From Allorhizobium undicola ORS 992 = ATCC 700741 (GTDB lineage Bacteria; Pseudomonadota; Alphaproteobacteria; Rhizobiales; Rhizobiaceae), in the NCBI RefSeq assembly GCF_000621665.1, contig NZ_JHXQ01000008.1, positions 98,035 through 162,034 of the forward strand: a stretch of 64,000 nt of DNA. The letters are read 5' to 3'. The notes beneath the pieces are model-generated. The model was given only the letters and a program-made list of their open reading frames with translations. It was not told the origin of the DNA and made no database searches. Position 1 is the first letter of the stretch; the number at the start of each line of letters is the position of its first letter. Both the position numbers and the translations under genes were made by a program. Of this stretch, positions 43,840 through 53,736 are shown piece by piece.

Positions 43840-45219
43840 TCAAACGGGGTGGGGCGGGATGCGCCGCCCGCCCTGACGCGGCAGCTCCAGCGTCACGGCC
43901 AGCCCGCCGAGGCTGGCCTTCGACAGGCCGATGCTGCCGCCATAGGCGGTGACGATATCGGAGCAGATGGCAAGCCCGAGGCCCGAGCCCGCCTGCTCCG
44001 AACCCAGATGCTCGCCGCGGCGCAAAACCTTTTCCCGGTTGGCGGGATCGACGCCCGGTCCGTCATCGGCGATGGTGATGATGGCGCAGCCGTCACGCCC
44101 TGCGGCTTTGACGGCAATTTCAGCCTTTGCCCATTTCACGGCATTGTCCAGCAGGTTGCCAATGGCTTCCGCCAGATCGGCGGGGTCGGCCTCCACCGTC
44201 AGCGCCTCCTCCACCGTAACGCTCCAGGAGATGTTGCGGCTCTGGGCGACGGGATCGAGGACGCCGACGAGCTTTCGGATCAGCTGATCGGCATCGGTGG
44301 TCTGCATCTGCTCCACGCCCAGCCGGGCTGCCTGCAATTGCCGGTCGGCGCGCTGGCGGATGAGATCAATCTGCTCGAAGGCCGTTCGCCGGTCGGAGGC
44401 GGGCAGGTTGGGCACGAGTTGCGACAAGACGGTCAGCGGTGTCTTCAGTCCGTGCGCCAGATCGCTTGCGCGGGCGCGGGCCTTTTCAAGGGCGGCTTCC
44501 CGCTCGGCAAGGAGAAGATTAATCTCCTTGACCAGCGGTCGCACTTCCGAAGGCACATTCTCGTTGAGGTGCTGCACCGTTCCGCCCCGCACCCGTGCCA
44601 CCTGGTCACGCAAGCGGGAGAGCGGGCTGAGGCCGACGCCCGTTTGCAGCAGGGCCGAACCGAACAGCAGGATGGCCGCCACCGCCATCACGAGTTGCGA
44701 CCGGTCGCGATGCTGGTCGAGCGCCAGAAGCAGTTCCTCTTCGGGAAAGCCGCTGAGAATGGTGACGGGGTAGGTCCTGCCATCTTCGCTGACCTCCATG
44801 CTTGACTGAAGAAACAGCAGCGCCTTGCCATCCGGGCCGTCGGTGCGGGCAAAACCAAGCGGCGGAATGACGGGCAGGTCGGCGGGCACTTCCACATCCC
44901 ACAGGGAGCGGGAGCGAAAGACGCGCCCGTCCGGCGTCATCACCTGCCAGTAACGGCCACCGCTGGGCGAGGCAAAGCTTGGATCCGAGGGCCAGGAGAC
45001 CAGCTCCAGCCTGTTTTCGCGAACTTTCAGCCTTGCCGCGATGGCATCGGCGATTCGGGTCATTTCGGTGCGGTATTGCTGCTCCACGTAATCGATGAAC
45101 AGATAGCCGGTGGAGAGCCAGAGAACCAGCAGCGCAAGGGCAATGGCGATGACCGAGCCGACGGCAAGGCGCAATCTCAGGGAAGACAGCATCAGCCTGA
45201 GATCGGTCAGTCGCGCCAT
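43840..45219 (-). CDS. Sensor histidine kinase
   Basis: About 459 residues with two membrane segments (LAVGSVIAIALALLVLWLST and LVMAVAAILLFGSALLQTG) bracketing a periplasmic sensor loop of ~120 residues. The phosphoacceptor His is in ASDLAHGLKTPLTVLSQL, and the ATPase has N (NLLDNAVKW), G1 (ADDGPGVDP) and G2 (GSGLGLAI) boxes. ATG 45219 is preferred over 45231 because GGGAG is 5 nt upstream. It follows the response regulator by 35 bp. The stimulus is unknown; its loop does not resemble PhoQ closely. Confidence 0.92.
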   Translation of the reverse strand: MARLTDLRLMLSSLRLRLAVGSVIAIALALLVLWLSTGYLFIDYVEQQYRTEMTRIADAIAARLKVRENRLELVSWPSDPSFASPSGGRYWQVMTPDGRVFRSRSLWDVEVPADLPVIPPLGFARTDGPDGKALLFLQSSMEVSEDGRTYPVTILSGFPEEELLLALDQHRDRSQLVMAVAAILLFGSALLQTGVGLSPLSRLRDQVARVRGGTVQHLNENVPSEVRPLVKEINLLLAEREAALEKARARASDLAHGLKTPLTVLSQLVPNLPASDRRTAFEQIDLIRQRADRQLQAARLGVEQMQTTDADQLIRKLVGVLDPVAQSRNISWSVTVEEALTVEADPADLAEAIGNLLDNAVKWAKAEIAVKAAGRDGCAIITIADDGPGVDPANREKVLRRGEHLGSEQAGSGLGLAICSDIVTAYGGSIGLSKASLGGLAVTLELPRQGGRRIPPHPV

Positions 45220-45254
45220 GAACACTCCCATGCCGGTTTACCGGCGAAATCGCT

Positions 45255-45911
45255 TCAATCGGAAAGGCGGTAGCCGAAACCGCGCCGTGTCTCGATGGCG
45301 TCGCTGCACGTCTTCTTGCGAATGCGGGCGATCATGGCCTCCACGGCATTCTTGGAGGCGTCGTCATCGCGCCCCTGAACATAGGAGGCAATTTCATAAG
45401 GAGAAAGCACGCGGCCGCGGTTTTCCACCAGAAGCTGGATCAGCCGGAATTCGGATGGGCTCACCTCCAGCGGCTGGCCGTCGAATGTCACGCGGAAACC
45501 GGCTTCGTCCACCTGAAAGCGCCCGGCCTGGCGCGGGGCCTCGCCGCGTTTTCCCGCGCGTCTGAGAAGCGCGCGCAGCCTTGCCAGCAATTCCTCGGCG
45601 CGAAACGGCTTGGGAAGGTAATCATCGGCGCCGGCGTCGAAACCGTCCACCCGCTCCATCCAGGAGCCGCGTGCGGTGAGAACGAGAACGGGCGTATCGA
45701 TATTCTCCTTGCGCCAGCGGCGCAGAATGGAAAGGCCATCGAGCCCCGGCAGGCCGAGATCGAGAATGATGGCGTCGTAGCCTTCCTCTTCGCCAGCCTC
45801 CCACACGGCGGGACCATCCGTGAGGACAGTCACCTGATAACCGTCCTCCTTGAGGGTCGCGGCCACGTGCGCGCCGATGTTTTCGTCGTCTTCAGCCAGC
45901 AGAATGCGCAA
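45255..45911 (-). CDS. OmpR/PhoB family response regulator
   Basis: A 218-residue regulator. The receiver has the acidic pocket EDD (8-10), the phosphorylated Asp in IILDLGLPGLDG (about 51), Thr in VLTARG and Lys in LPKPF. The C-terminal winged helix has SPSEFRLIQLLVENRGRVLSPYEI and ARIRKKTCSDAIETRRGFGYRL. It likely pairs with the histidine kinase 35 bp downstream. The unit is divergent from rpsO. Confidence 0.94.
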   Translation of the reverse strand: MRILLAEDDENIGAHVAATLKEDGYQVTVLTDGPAVWEAGEEEGYDAIILDLGLPGLDGLSILRRWRKENIDTPVLVLTARGSWMERVDGFDAGADDYLPKPFRAEELLARLRALLRRAGKRGEAPRQAGRFQVDEAGFRVTFDGQPLEVSPSEFRLIQLLVENRGRVLSPYEIASYVQGRDDDASKNAVEAMIARIRKKTCSDAIETRRGFGYRLSD

Positions 45912-46158
45912 TGCCTGGTTCCCGGTCCCTGTCGTCTTTGTCTCGAGACAAACTATACGGGCAAATTGTTCTTCGCCATATCAATCTTAATGCTTGCACA
46001 TCCCCGCGGCCCGCACGGCAGAATCGGCTTCCCTTCCATTCGGCAATCCTGTATAGCAGCGCCAGCATTCAAGGTATTTTGGTGCTTTCATGGCCGATGC
46101 TGGACGACATCCCGGCTTGCGGCGTCCCATTTCTCCATTCGATAGAAAGGATCATCCG

Positions 46159-46428
46159 ATGTCGATCACCGCAGAGCGTAAGGCCGCCCTCATCCAGGAA
46201 TATGCAACCAAGCAGGGCGACACGGGTTCGCCGGAAGTTCAGGTTGCCATTCTGACCGAGCGGATCAACAACCTGACGGAACACTTCAAGGGCCACAAGA
46301 AGGATAACCATTCCCGCCGTGGCCTGCTGACGCTGGTTTCCAGCCGCCGTTCGCTTCTCGACTATCTGAAGAAGAAGGACGAAGGCCGTTACACCACGCT
46401 GATCGGCCGTCTGGGCATTCGCCGCTAA
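46159..46428 (+). CDS. rpsO: 30S ribosomal protein S15
   Basis: The 89-residue protein [36 protein letters not shown] is a clear S15; AAAGGAT precedes the ATG. S15 organises the 16S rRNA three-way junction and can autoregulate rpsO. pnp follows on the same strand, the classic rpsO-pnp arrangement. The open frame upstream to 46090 is not part of the gene. Confidence 0.98.
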   Translation: MSITAERKAALIQEYATKQGDTGSPEVQVAILTERINNLTEHFKGHKKDNHSRRGLLTLVSSRRSLLDYLKKKDEGRYTTLIGRLGIRR

Positions 46429-46435
46429 TTTCCTT

Positions 46436-46467
46436 CCGGCGGACTTTCCGAAGGGAAGGTCCGCCGG
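46436..46467 (+). promoter_or_regulatory. Long hairpin in the rpsO-pnp spacer
   Basis: CCGGCGGACTTTCC (46436-46449) pairs with GGAAGGTCCGCCGG (46454-46467) with a single G-T pair and a GAAG tetraloop. No T-run follows. Its place in the rpsO-pnp spacer recalls the RNase III-cleaved leader hairpin that governs pnp in E. coli. Confidence 0.65.
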
Positions 46468-46721
46468 TCGGCTTTCCGGGCCAGGTTCGGTCCGGACCCT
46501 GTTTTCGCCGGAGGGCGCAAACATCCCGGCAGGCCGGATGGGCCGGATCTGCCGAATGAAACCGATGACCTGTCATGGGGCAGGATTGTCGGAGACTTCC
46601 GGCCAAGCGTCCGTTGAGGAAGTCTCCTGCTGTCTTGCCCGTGATGTGTCAGCATCAGGATCAGCATCTTGCGCTTCGCCCGTCGCCGGGCGCGGAGGTG
46701 CTGTCCATAAAGGAACAAGAC

Positions 46722-48860
46722 ATGTTCGATACGCATAGCGTCGAAATCGAGTGGGCAGGCCGCCCGCTCAAGCTGGAAACCGGCAAGGTTGCCCGTCAGG
46801 CAGACGGCGCCGTCATCGCCACCTATGGCGAAACCGTCGTTCTCGCCACCGTGGTTTCCGCCAAGGAGCCCAAGCCCGGCCAGGATTTCTTCCCGCTGAC
46901 CGTCAATTACCAGGAGAAGACCTATGCCGCCGGCAAGATTCCGGGCGGTTATTTCAAGCGTGAAGGCCGTCCGAGCGAAAACGAAACCCTCGTTTCCCGC
47001 CTGATCGATCGCCCGATCCGCCCGCTCTTCCCGGAAGGCTACAAGAACGACACGCAGGTTGTCGTCACTGTCATCCAGCATGATCTGGAAAACAATCCGG
47101 ACATTCTGTCCATGGTGGCCACCTCTGCTGCGCTGACGCTTTCGGGCATTCCCTTCATGGGCCCGATCGGCGGCGCGCGCGTTGGCTATATCAACGGCGA
47201 ATATGTGCTGAACCCGCATCTCGACGAAATGGACGAATCCAGCCTCGACCTCGTCGTTGCCGGCACCACCGATGCCGTTCTGATGGTTGAGTCCGAAGCC
47301 AAGGAACTCAATGAAGACGTGATGCTCGGCGCCGTGATGTTCGGTCACAAGGGCTTCCAGCCGGTCATCGACGCCATCATCAAGCTGGCGGAAGTTGCTG
47401 CCAAGGAGCCACGCGAATTCGAGCCGGAAGATCATTCCGAACTCGAAGCCGAAATGCTGAAGATCGCCGAAACCGAACTGCGCGCTGCCTACAAGATCAC
47501 CCAGAAGGCTGATCGCTACGCCGCCGTCGATGCCGTCAAGGCCAAGGTCAAGGCACATTTCCTGCCCGCAGAAGGCGAGGCGAAGTATACGGCAGAGGTT
47601 GTTGGCGCGGTGTTCAAGCACCTCCAGGCCAAGATCGTTCGCTGGAACATTCTCGACACCAAGAGCCGCATCGACGGCCGTGATCTGGAAACGGTTCGCC
47701 CGATCGTTGCCGAAGTTGGCCTTCTGCCGCGCACGCACGGTTCGGCTCTCTTCACCCGCGGCGAAACCCAGGCCATCGTGGTTGCCACGCTCGGCACCGG
47801 CGAAGACGAGCAGTATGTCGATTCCTTGACGGGCATGTACAAGGAAAACTTCATGCTGCACTACAACTTCCCGCCCTACTCGGTCGGTGAGACGGGCCGC
47901 ATGGGCTCTCCGGGCCGCCGTGAAATCGGCCATGGCAAGCTGGCATGGCGCGCCATCCACCCGATGCTGCCGACGGCCGAACAGTTCCCCTACACGCTGC
48001 GCGTCGTGTCGGAAATCACCGAGTCCAACGGTTCGTCCTCCATGGCTACAGTCTGCGGCACCTCGCTGGCGCTGATGGATGCCGGTGTGCCGCTGGCCAA
48101 GCCGGTTGCCGGTATCGCCATGGGTCTGATCCTCGAGGGTGAGCGTTTTGCGGTTCTCTCCGACATTCTCGGTGACGAAGACCATCTCGGCGACATGGAC
48201 TTCAAGGTTGCCGGAACGGATGCAGGCATCACCTCGCTTCAGATGGACATCAAGATCGCCGGTATCACCGAGGAGATCATGAAGGTCGCGCTCAGCCAGG
48301 CGCAGGGTGGGCGCAAGCATATTCTCGGCGAAATGTCCAAGGCCATCACCGAGAGCCGCTCGCAGCTCGGCGAATTTGCACCGCGCATCGAAGTCATGAA
48401 CATCCCGGTCGATAAGATCCGGGAAGTCATCGGCTCCGGCGGCAAGGTCATTCGCGAAATCGTCGAAAAGACCGGCGCCAAGATCAACATCGAAGACGAC
48501 GGCACCGTGAAGATCGCCTCTTCGTCCGGCAAGGAAATCGAAGCCGCCCGCAAGTGGATCCACTCCATCGTGGCAGAGCCGGAAGTCGGCGCGATCTACG
48601 AAGGCACCGTGGTGAAGACTGCCGACTTCGGCGCTTTCGTCAACTTCTTCGGTTCGCGTGACGGCCTCGTCCACATTTCCCAGCTTGCCTCCGAGCGCGT
48701 TGCCAAGACCACCGATGTGGTCAAGGAAGGCGACAAGGTCTGGGTCAAGCTCATGGGCTTCGACGAGCGCGGCAAGGTTCGCCTCTCCATGAAGGTTGTC
48801 GATCAGGCAACCGGCAAGGAGCTGGAAAAGAAGCAGGAAGGCGAAGCTGCCGCTGAATAA
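46722..48860 (+). CDS. pnp: Polynucleotide phosphorylase
   Basis: A 712-residue PNPase with two RNase PH-like domains, the linker helical domain, a KH domain ([20 protein letters not shown] at about 564) and a C-terminal S1 domain ([17 protein letters not shown]). It degrades RNA 3' to 5' with phosphate and takes part in the degradosome. The start [11 protein letters not shown] at 46722 has AAAGGAA; the frame back to 46575 is not coding. A terminator lies 22 bp after the stop. Confidence 0.98.
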   Translation: MFDTHSVEIEWAGRPLKLETGKVARQADGAVIATYGETVVLATVVSAKEPKPGQDFFPLTVNYQEKTYAAGKIPGGYFKREGRPSENETLVSRLIDRPIRPLFPEGYKNDTQVVVTVIQHDLENNPDILSMVATSAALTLSGIPFMGPIGGARVGYINGEYVLNPHLDEMDESSLDLVVAGTTDAVLMVESEAKELNEDVMLGAVMFGHKGFQPVIDAIIKLAEVAAKEPREFEPEDHSELEAEMLKIAETELRAAYKITQKADRYAAVDAVKAKVKAHFLPAEGEAKYTAEVVGAVFKHLQAKIVRWNILDTKSRIDGRDLETVRPIVAEVGLLPRTHGSALFTRGETQAIVVATLGTGEDEQYVDSLTGMYKENFMLHYNFPPYSVGETGRMGSPGRREIGHGKLAWRAIHPMLPTAEQFPYTLRVVSEITESNGSSSMATVCGTSLALMDAGVPLAKPVAGIAMGLILEGERFAVLSDILGDEDHLGDMDFKVAGTDAGITSLQMDIKIAGITEEIMKVALSQAQGGRKHILGEMSKAITESRSQLGEFAPRIEVMNIPVDKIREVIGSGGKVIREIVEKTGAKINIEDDGTVKIASSSGKEIEAARKWIHSIVAEPEVGAIYEGTVVKTADFGAFVNFFGSRDGLVHISQLASERVAKTTDVVKEGDKVWVKLMGFDERGKVRLSMKVVDQATGKELEKKQEGEAAAE

Positions 48861-48882
48861 GCTGCGTTTCGTCTCGCGACAG

Positions 48883-48910
48883 GGCGCGGAAGTCATTCCG
48901 CGCCTTTTTT
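48883..48910 (+). terminator. Rho-independent terminator after pnp
   Basis: GGCGCGGAA (48883-48891) pairs with TTCCGCGCC (48896-48904), followed by six Ts. Confidence 0.9.
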
Positions 48911-48992
48911 ATATCGCCTTTGCATTTACGCATCGTCCAGAGAAAAGTGCCGCGCAATTTCCCGCGGACAATGCTCGAGAAAGATCAAGACC

Positions 48993-50009
48993 ATGAGCCG
49001 TGAAACGCTGAAGACCCTGTTTCATCCCTATGTGACCGAAACCATCGCCTTGCCGCAGGCGGGAGAGCGTATCCTGTTTCTTGGCGCGGAAGCGGGCTTT
49101 GTGACGCCGGAAGGCTTCGGAGCGGATCTGGTTCTGGTTCAGGGCTTCCGACCGGATTTCCGGCGCCTCGAAAATGCCCGTCATGCGCCGCTTGCCGTGG
49201 TGGAAGGCGATGAGTACGACGCCGCGCTGATTCTGGCCACCAAGCACAAGGGCCTGAACGAAACCCGCATCGCCGAGGCGCTGAAGCGCGTCAGAACCGG
49301 CGGCATGGTGGTAATCGCCGGCTCCAAGGAAGATGGCATCCAGTCGCTGCGCAAGCAGCTTGACCGTCTGGGACTTCAGCCGGAGTCCATGCCGAAATAT
49401 CACGGCGTGGCCGTGTGGTTTGCCGTACCGGAAGAAACCGCGTCTGCCATCGCTGCGCTTGCGTCCAGGCCGGTGATGATCGAAGACAGGTTCGAAACCT
49501 TTGCCGGTCAGTTTTCCCACGCGCATGTCGATCCCGGCTCCGAGCTTCTGGCAAGCCGCCTGCCGCAGGGTTTCGATGGCAATGCAGCCGATTTCGGCGC
49601 TGGCTGGGGCTATCTCTCGGTGATGCTGAAGGAAAAGGCGCCGCGCACCAACCGCATCGATCTTTTCGAGGCCAATTACGAGGCGCTTGAGCAGGCGAAG
49701 ATCAACGTCGCCCGCAACTGCCCGGATCTGACGGCGAGGTTCTTCTGGCAGGATCTGACGGCGGAGGCGCCGAAGGAAAAATACGACCTGATCGTCATGA
49801 ACCCGCCCTTCCATGAAGGACATGCCGCCGAGCCCTCCATCGGCGAGGCGATGATCAAGACCGCTGCGGCGGCCTTGAGCCAGGGCGGCGAACTGCTGCT
49901 GGTGGCCAATCGCGGTCTTCCCTATGAGACGGTACTGGCCACGCATTTCCGCCAGCACGGCGAAACCTGCCGCAATGCCCGCTTCAAGGTGCTGTGGGCC
50001 AAGAAGTAA
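48993..50009 (+). CDS. rsmC: rRNA small-subunit methyltransferase, RsmC-like
   Basis: A 338-residue two-domain protein. The N-terminal half is a degenerate Rossmann fold and the C-terminal half an active MTase with AdoMet loop AADFGAGWGYLSVML and the catalytic NPPF motif in LIVMNPPFHEGH. RsmC methylates guanine 1207 (N2) of 16S rRNA. GARA.. precedes the ATG. A REP element follows, convergent with the TRIC-like gene. Confidence 0.88.
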   Translation: MSRETLKTLFHPYVTETIALPQAGERILFLGAEAGFVTPEGFGADLVLVQGFRPDFRRLENARHAPLAVVEGDEYDAALILATKHKGLNETRIAEALKRVRTGGMVVIAGSKEDGIQSLRKQLDRLGLQPESMPKYHGVAVWFAVPEETASAIAALASRPVMIEDRFETFAGQFSHAHVDPGSELLASRLPQGFDGNAADFGAGWGYLSVMLKEKAPRTNRIDLFEANYEALEQAKINVARNCPDLTARFFWQDLTAEAPKEKYDLIVMNPPFHEGHAAEPSIGEAMIKTAAAALSQGGELLLVANRGLPYETVLATHFRQHGETCRNARFKVLWAKK

Positions 50010-50030
50010 GTCTTGGCCGTCGGGCCTACA

Positions 50031-50098
50031 GCATGTCGCGCAAAAGTGTGAAACGGTTTTGCGATAAACGACATGCGACAAAACAATGAAACGCTCTA
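50031..50098 (+). repeat. Palindromic repeat, copy 1 (plus)
   Basis: GCATGTCGCGCAAAAGTGTG .. GTTTTGCGATAAACGACATGCG and ACAAAACAATGA. The inverse copy is at 60256-60316. Its last bases supply the stop codon of the channel gene at 50096. Confidence 0.8.
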
Positions 50099-50731
50099 CA
50101 GCACGTCGTCCGGATGCCGCCCGGGCTTGTGCCTGTAGGTCGGGAAGGTCCAGCCGAAATAGAGCGCGCCGCCGCGAACGGCAAAGGCGGCAAGCGCTCC
50201 TCCCGCTGAGGCCCAATAAAGCGGCGCGCCGAGAAGGGTGGCGGCGGTAAAAATGCTGGCGCCAATCAGCGCTGCGGTGATGTAGACTTCCGGCCGCAGC
50301 AGGACGGAAGGTTCGTTGGCGATGAGGTCGCGCAGCACGCCGCCAAGGGTTGCGGTCATGGTTCCGGTGACGATGGCAATGGTGGCAGAGCCCGTGGCCG
50401 CCAAACCCTTGGCCGCTCCCATGACGCAATAGGCGGCAAGCCCGACGGCATCCAGCCAGATCAGCAATCTGTAGCGCGATTCCACCAGATGCGCGGTGAA
50501 GAACACCACGACACCCATGACGCAGCAGACGACGATATAGCCGGGATTGAGAACCCAAAACACCGGCAGGCGTCCCAGAATGATGTCGCGCACCGTGCCG
50601 CCGCCCGTTCCCGTGATAATGGCGAAAAACAGAAAACCGATGAGGTCGAGCTGCTTGCGGGACGCTGCGAGCGCTCCTGTTGCGGCAAAAAGCGCCACGC
50701 CGGCATAATCGAGATAGAGAAGAAGCGACAT
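50096..50731 (-). CDS. TRIC-like (UPF0126) cation channel family protein
   Basis: A 211-residue protein with seven predicted membrane helices in two repeats. GALAASRKQLDLIGFLFFAIITGTGGGTVRDIILG and TGTMTATLGGVLRDLIANEP contain the duplicated GGGxxRD and GGxxRD motifs of the family, which includes bacterial homologues of trimeric intracellular cation channels. ATG 50731 (MSLLLYLDYAG) is the start; the longer frame to 50785 has no support. Ion specificity is not evident from sequence. Confidence 0.9.
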   Translation of the reverse strand: MSLLLYLDYAGVALFAATGALAASRKQLDLIGFLFFAIITGTGGGTVRDIILGRLPVFWVLNPGYIVVCCVMGVVVFFTAHLVESRYRLLIWLDAVGLAAYCVMGAAKGLAATGSATIAIVTGTMTATLGGVLRDLIANEPSVLLRPEVYITAALIGASIFTAATLLGAPLYWASAGGALAAFAVRGGALYFGWTFPTYRHKPGRHPDDVL

Positions 50732-50815
50732 GAGTTTCCGCGCCTGTTTGCGTTGTGAAGTAAGAAAGCTGCAACGGATCGGCACTATAAGGGATTATCC
50801 GTTTATTTACCGTGG

Positions 50816-51295
50816 ATGCAGCCCGTGAAGCCGATCCTTTCCCTGCTTTGTGCCCTGATGCTTGCCTTCTCGGCGCCCGTTGCCTTTGCCCAGCAGCAGC
50901 TCGTCAGCGATCCGGAAATCTATGAAAAGGATCATTTTCGCAAACGCTGCACCATTGCCCAGTTCAACGCCGACTTCATCAACCGGATCGACATCAACAA
51001 TGACGGCATTATCGATGCCGTCGTCAATGAAGGTGCCCTGGATTGCGACGGTCAGCGTGGCCCCGATTGCGATGCCGATGGCTGCCCCTATAACTTCTAT
51101 GTGCAGGTGAAGGAAGGCGGCTACCTGCTGATCGCCACGGCCCGCATCTACGGCTATGATTTCATCAAGCGCTTCGGCAATATGGTTTTCGTGCTGAAAA
51201 TGCATCCCCGCTTCTGCGACCGCACCGATTCGGCGCCCTGCGAGATGACCGTGCGCGTGCGCGGTGTCACCTTCGTTACCATCTCCAAAAAGTAG
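50816..51295 (+). CDS. Secreted small protein with an EF-hand-like loop
   Basis: 159 residues with a signal peptide (PILSLLCALMLAFSAPVAFA-QQ). The segment DINNDGIIDAVVNEGALDCDGQRGPDCDADGCP contains a Ca2+-binding-like loop DxNxDGxxD followed by a Cys/Asp-rich part; six or so cysteines suggest disulphides. Probably periplasmic. No named family is recognised. The start ATG 50816 gives the best signal peptide. It lies next to the 3' end of a DUF218 gene. Confidence 0.75.
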   Translation: MQPVKPILSLLCALMLAFSAPVAFAQQQLVSDPEIYEKDHFRKRCTIAQFNADFINRIDINNDGIIDAVVNEGALDCDGQRGPDCDADGCPYNFYVQVKEGGYLLIATARIYGYDFIKRFGNMVFVLKMHPRFCDRTDSAPCEMTVRVRGVTFVTISKK

Positions 51296-52087
51296 TCAGG
51301 GCGCGGGAAAAAGCGCAGAGATCCTGCCGCCGAAATAATATCCGAGCAGACCAAGCCATTCACGTAGGGCAGTAGAGGTCTGCTGCGCATTGAGGGTGGG
51401 CTGCGTGAAGTCCAGTCTGAGCGCTTGCGTGCCGCTCGTGCGATAATCCGTCGGCCAGGCCGTGACCGCCAACCCAGCCTTGCGCATCAACCCCATGGCG
51501 CGCGGCATGTGAAAGGCCGAGGTAATCAGCAGGCAGTCGCGAAGGCCCGCTTGCTCCAGCAGGCTTTTGCTGTTGCGAATATTCTCGAAGGTGTTGCGGG
51601 AAGCCGCTTCCTCGATCAGCCGATCGGCCCCTATGCCGAAACTTTCAAAAAAGCGTCGCGATACCACGGCATCGCCCTCACGCTGGCCGCTGAGGGAACC
51701 ATCGCCGCCGGACACAAGAATTTTCATGCCCGGAAAGGCGCGCGCAAGCCGCAGCGCCTCCACGAAACGGTCCGCGGCCTGATTAAGCTCAATGCCGCCG
51801 CGCGTGGTGGTGACGTCCGTATCGAATGCACCGCCCAGCACGATCGCGCAGGCCGGATTGGCAGGATCCTGTGAGGGTTTGGGAAAACGAGCCTCCAGCA
51901 CCTGCAACGCCACCGGCCCCGCTGTGGTGTAAAGCGTGACAAACAGCACGAGACAACCAAGGCCACCCGCCAGCCCCTGAACCCGCGCCAGCCGAAACAG
52001 GCCCGCCAGCAGGGCAGATACGCCAAGAACGAAAGCCAGCGACAGCGGCTGCGCCAGCAACCAGAAGAGCTTGGATAAAACGAACAT
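51296..52087 (-). CDS. YdcF/ElyC-like DUF218 membrane protein
   Basis: The 263-residue protein has two N-terminal membrane helices (LSLAFVLGVSALLAGLF and GLAGGLGCLVLFVTLYTTAG) and a DUF218 domain: AIVLGGAFDTD, ILVSGGDGS, ASRNTFENIRNS and LLITSAFHMPRAMGLMRKAGL. ElyC is a member that affects peptidoglycan and undecaprenyl phosphate metabolism. The stop adjoins the small secreted gene. No conserved partners are visible. Confidence 0.88.
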   Translation of the reverse strand: MFVLSKLFWLLAQPLSLAFVLGVSALLAGLFRLARVQGLAGGLGCLVLFVTLYTTAGPVALQVLEARFPKPSQDPANPACAIVLGGAFDTDVTTTRGGIELNQAADRFVEALRLARAFPGMKILVSGGDGSLSGQREGDAVVSRRFFESFGIGADRLIEEAASRNTFENIRNSKSLLEQAGLRDCLLITSAFHMPRAMGLMRKAGLAVTAWPTDYRTSGTQALRLDFTQPTLNAQQTSTALREWLGLLGYYFGGRISALFPAP

Positions 52088-52178
52088 GCCTCAAGGCCTC
52101 ATCAATGTCGTGCGGATCAAAGCCAAGCACAGGAAAACAGATGAAGCAAAAGAACTCAAAATAACCATCAGGGAAAAT

Positions 52179-52254
<76 letters not shown>

Positions 52255-52410
52255 ATAAGGGTGCCGATTTTTTCGGCCCGGGCACCGTGTGAAGCAGTGC
52301 TTCCGTTGGTGTGGCGGCTTATTACTGCGGCCTTGGCGGGATGACAAGAGAAAAAAGCGGCATGATGAAATTATTTTGTCAATCGCGCGCCAAAGTGTTG
52401 ATTTACCAGC

Positions 52411-52447
52411 AAAAAGAAAAGCCGTGGCACGGGGTGCCACGGCTTTT
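52411..52447 (-). terminator. Rho-independent terminator for the TIGR02300 gene
   Basis: AAAAGCCGTGGCAC (minus, 52447-52434) pairs with GTGCCACGGCTTTT, followed by a T-rich run. It lies 21 bp beyond the gene's stop. Confidence 0.9.
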
Positions 52448-52467
52448 GGATTGGGCTGGTCTCAGGT

Positions 52468-52854
52468 TCAGACTTCGTCTTCGTCGCCCGTCACGCCGAT
52501 GATGCCGGACATGTCGTCGTCGCCGTCGTCTTCGTCGGCTTCCAGGAAGGTGTCGTCGTCATCGTCGCCGATTTCCACGTCGTCGTCGCCCATGTCGGGA
52601 ATGTCGTCGCCAGCGGCGCCGTCATCGGCGTCTTCGAGCGAGACCAGCTCGATGTCGGTGTTTTCGGTATCGACTTCGGCGACATCGTCCTCCTCAGCCT
52701 TCTCCATGACCGATGCTGCCGAGGTTTCCTCGAAATAGGAAAGCGGCCAGGACTTGTTCGTGTAGGGGGAGACGATCGGGTCCTTGTTCAGGTCGTAGAA
52801 TTTCTTGCCGGTGTCGGGGCAAGTGCGTTTTGTTCCAAGTTCTGCCTTCGCCAC
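52468..52854 (-). CDS. TIGR02300 family acidic protein (FYDLN motif)
   Basis: A 128-residue protein. The N-terminal AELGTKRTCPDTGKKFYDLNKDPIVSPYT is the TIGR02300 signature, with a Cys-x-x-T-G that could bind zinc with other residues. The C-terminus is a run of Asp/Glu (DDDVEIGDDDDDTFLEADEDD). The role is unknown. GTG 52854 was chosen; GAGGC is upstream. It is conserved in Alphaproteobacteria next to aroA-cmk-rpsA, and cmk lies 202 bp away on the other strand. Confidence 0.9.
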   Translation of the reverse strand: MAKAELGTKRTCPDTGKKFYDLNKDPIVSPYTNKSWPLSYFEETSAASVMEKAEEDDVAEVDTENTDIELVSLEDADDGAAGDDIPDMGDDDVEIGDDDDDTFLEADEDDGDDDMSGIIGVTGDEDEV

Positions 52855-53055
52855 TGTCAAAGCCTCTTGAATGCGTGAAGATAAATGGGCATGTGCCAAC
52901 GATCCGGCCTTTGCGGCCGGTCCAACTGTAGTCGGTCCCTTAATCGCAATGCAGGGCGCTGTCAAAGGCAAACTGGGCTTTCAGCGCCTGTGCGGGGATG
53001 ACCTGACCGTGACACTATGATAGGGGCGGGCCTGAAAGCGCAAGCCGGATGAGCA

Positions 53056-53736
53056 ATGCCGGAGGCAAACAGGGAGCAGGCCGTGGTGAAAGAGGGCAAA
53101 AAGAGCTTTACGATTGCGATCGACGGGCCTGCCGCAGCCGGAAAAGGAACGCTTTCGCGCAGGATTGCCGCGGAATACGGTTTTCATCACCTCGATACCG
53201 GCCTGACCTATCGCGCCACCGCTCATGCGCTTCTAAAGCAGGGCCTGCCGCTCGACGATGAAGCCCTGGCCGAGAAGGTGGCGCTTGCGCTCGATCTTTC
53301 CGGGCTCGACCGCGAGGTGCTTTCCAGCCATGAGATCGGCGATGCCGCCTCAAGGGTCGCCGCCATGCCTGCCGTTCGCCGGGCGCTTGTGGTGGCGCAG
53401 CGGCGTTTTGCCGGGAAGCGGCCGGGAACCGTGCTGGATGGCCGCGACATCGGCACCGTCGTCTGCCCCGATGCGCCCGTCAAACTCTATGTGACGGCCT
53501 CTCCAGAGGTACGCGCCCGCCGCCGCTTCGACGAAATCCTGCAACGGGGCGGCAGCGCCGATTATGCGGTCGTGTTCGACGACGTGAAACGCCGCGATGA
53601 GCGTGACATGGGCAGGGCGGACAGCCCCCTGAAGCCTGCTGAAGACGCGCACTTGCTAGATACCTCGGAAATGAGTATAGAGGCGGCGTTTCAGGCTGCG
53701 CGATCCTTGATCGATGCGGCTTTGAAAACCATATGA
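53056..53736 (+). CDS. cmk: Cytidylate kinase
   Basis: A 226-residue kinase with the P-loop [23 protein letters not shown] (CMP site), [14 protein letters not shown] and RAxxRFDEI segments typical of Cmk. It phosphorylates CMP and dCMP for nucleotide pools. Several starts are possible; ATG 53056 opens the frame, but a GTG near 53083 preceded by GGGAG would give a normal short N-terminus. It precedes rpsA by 157 bp, the usual pairing. Confidence 0.95.
   Translation: MPEANREQAVVKEGKKSFTIAIDGPAAAGKGTLSRRIAAEYGFHHLDTGLTYRATAHALLKQGLPLDDEALAEKVALALDLSGLDREVLSSHEIGDAASRVAAMPAVRRALVVAQRRFAGKRPGTVLDGRDIGTVVCPDAPVKLYVTASPEVRARRRFDEILQRGGSADYAVVFDDVKRRDERDMGRADSPLKPAEDAHLLDTSEMSIEAAFQAARSLIDAALKTI

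Noticed and set aside
46425..48896. Open frame of 823 codons antisense to pnp
   Set aside because: It mirrors the pnp reading frame, a common artefact of GC-rich codon use. It has no recognisable domain, while the plus strand encodes a full PNPase.
48909..50774. Open frame of 621 codons on the minus strand over rsmC and the channel gene
   Set aside because: It spans two well-supported genes in other frames; the translated product shows no family pattern.
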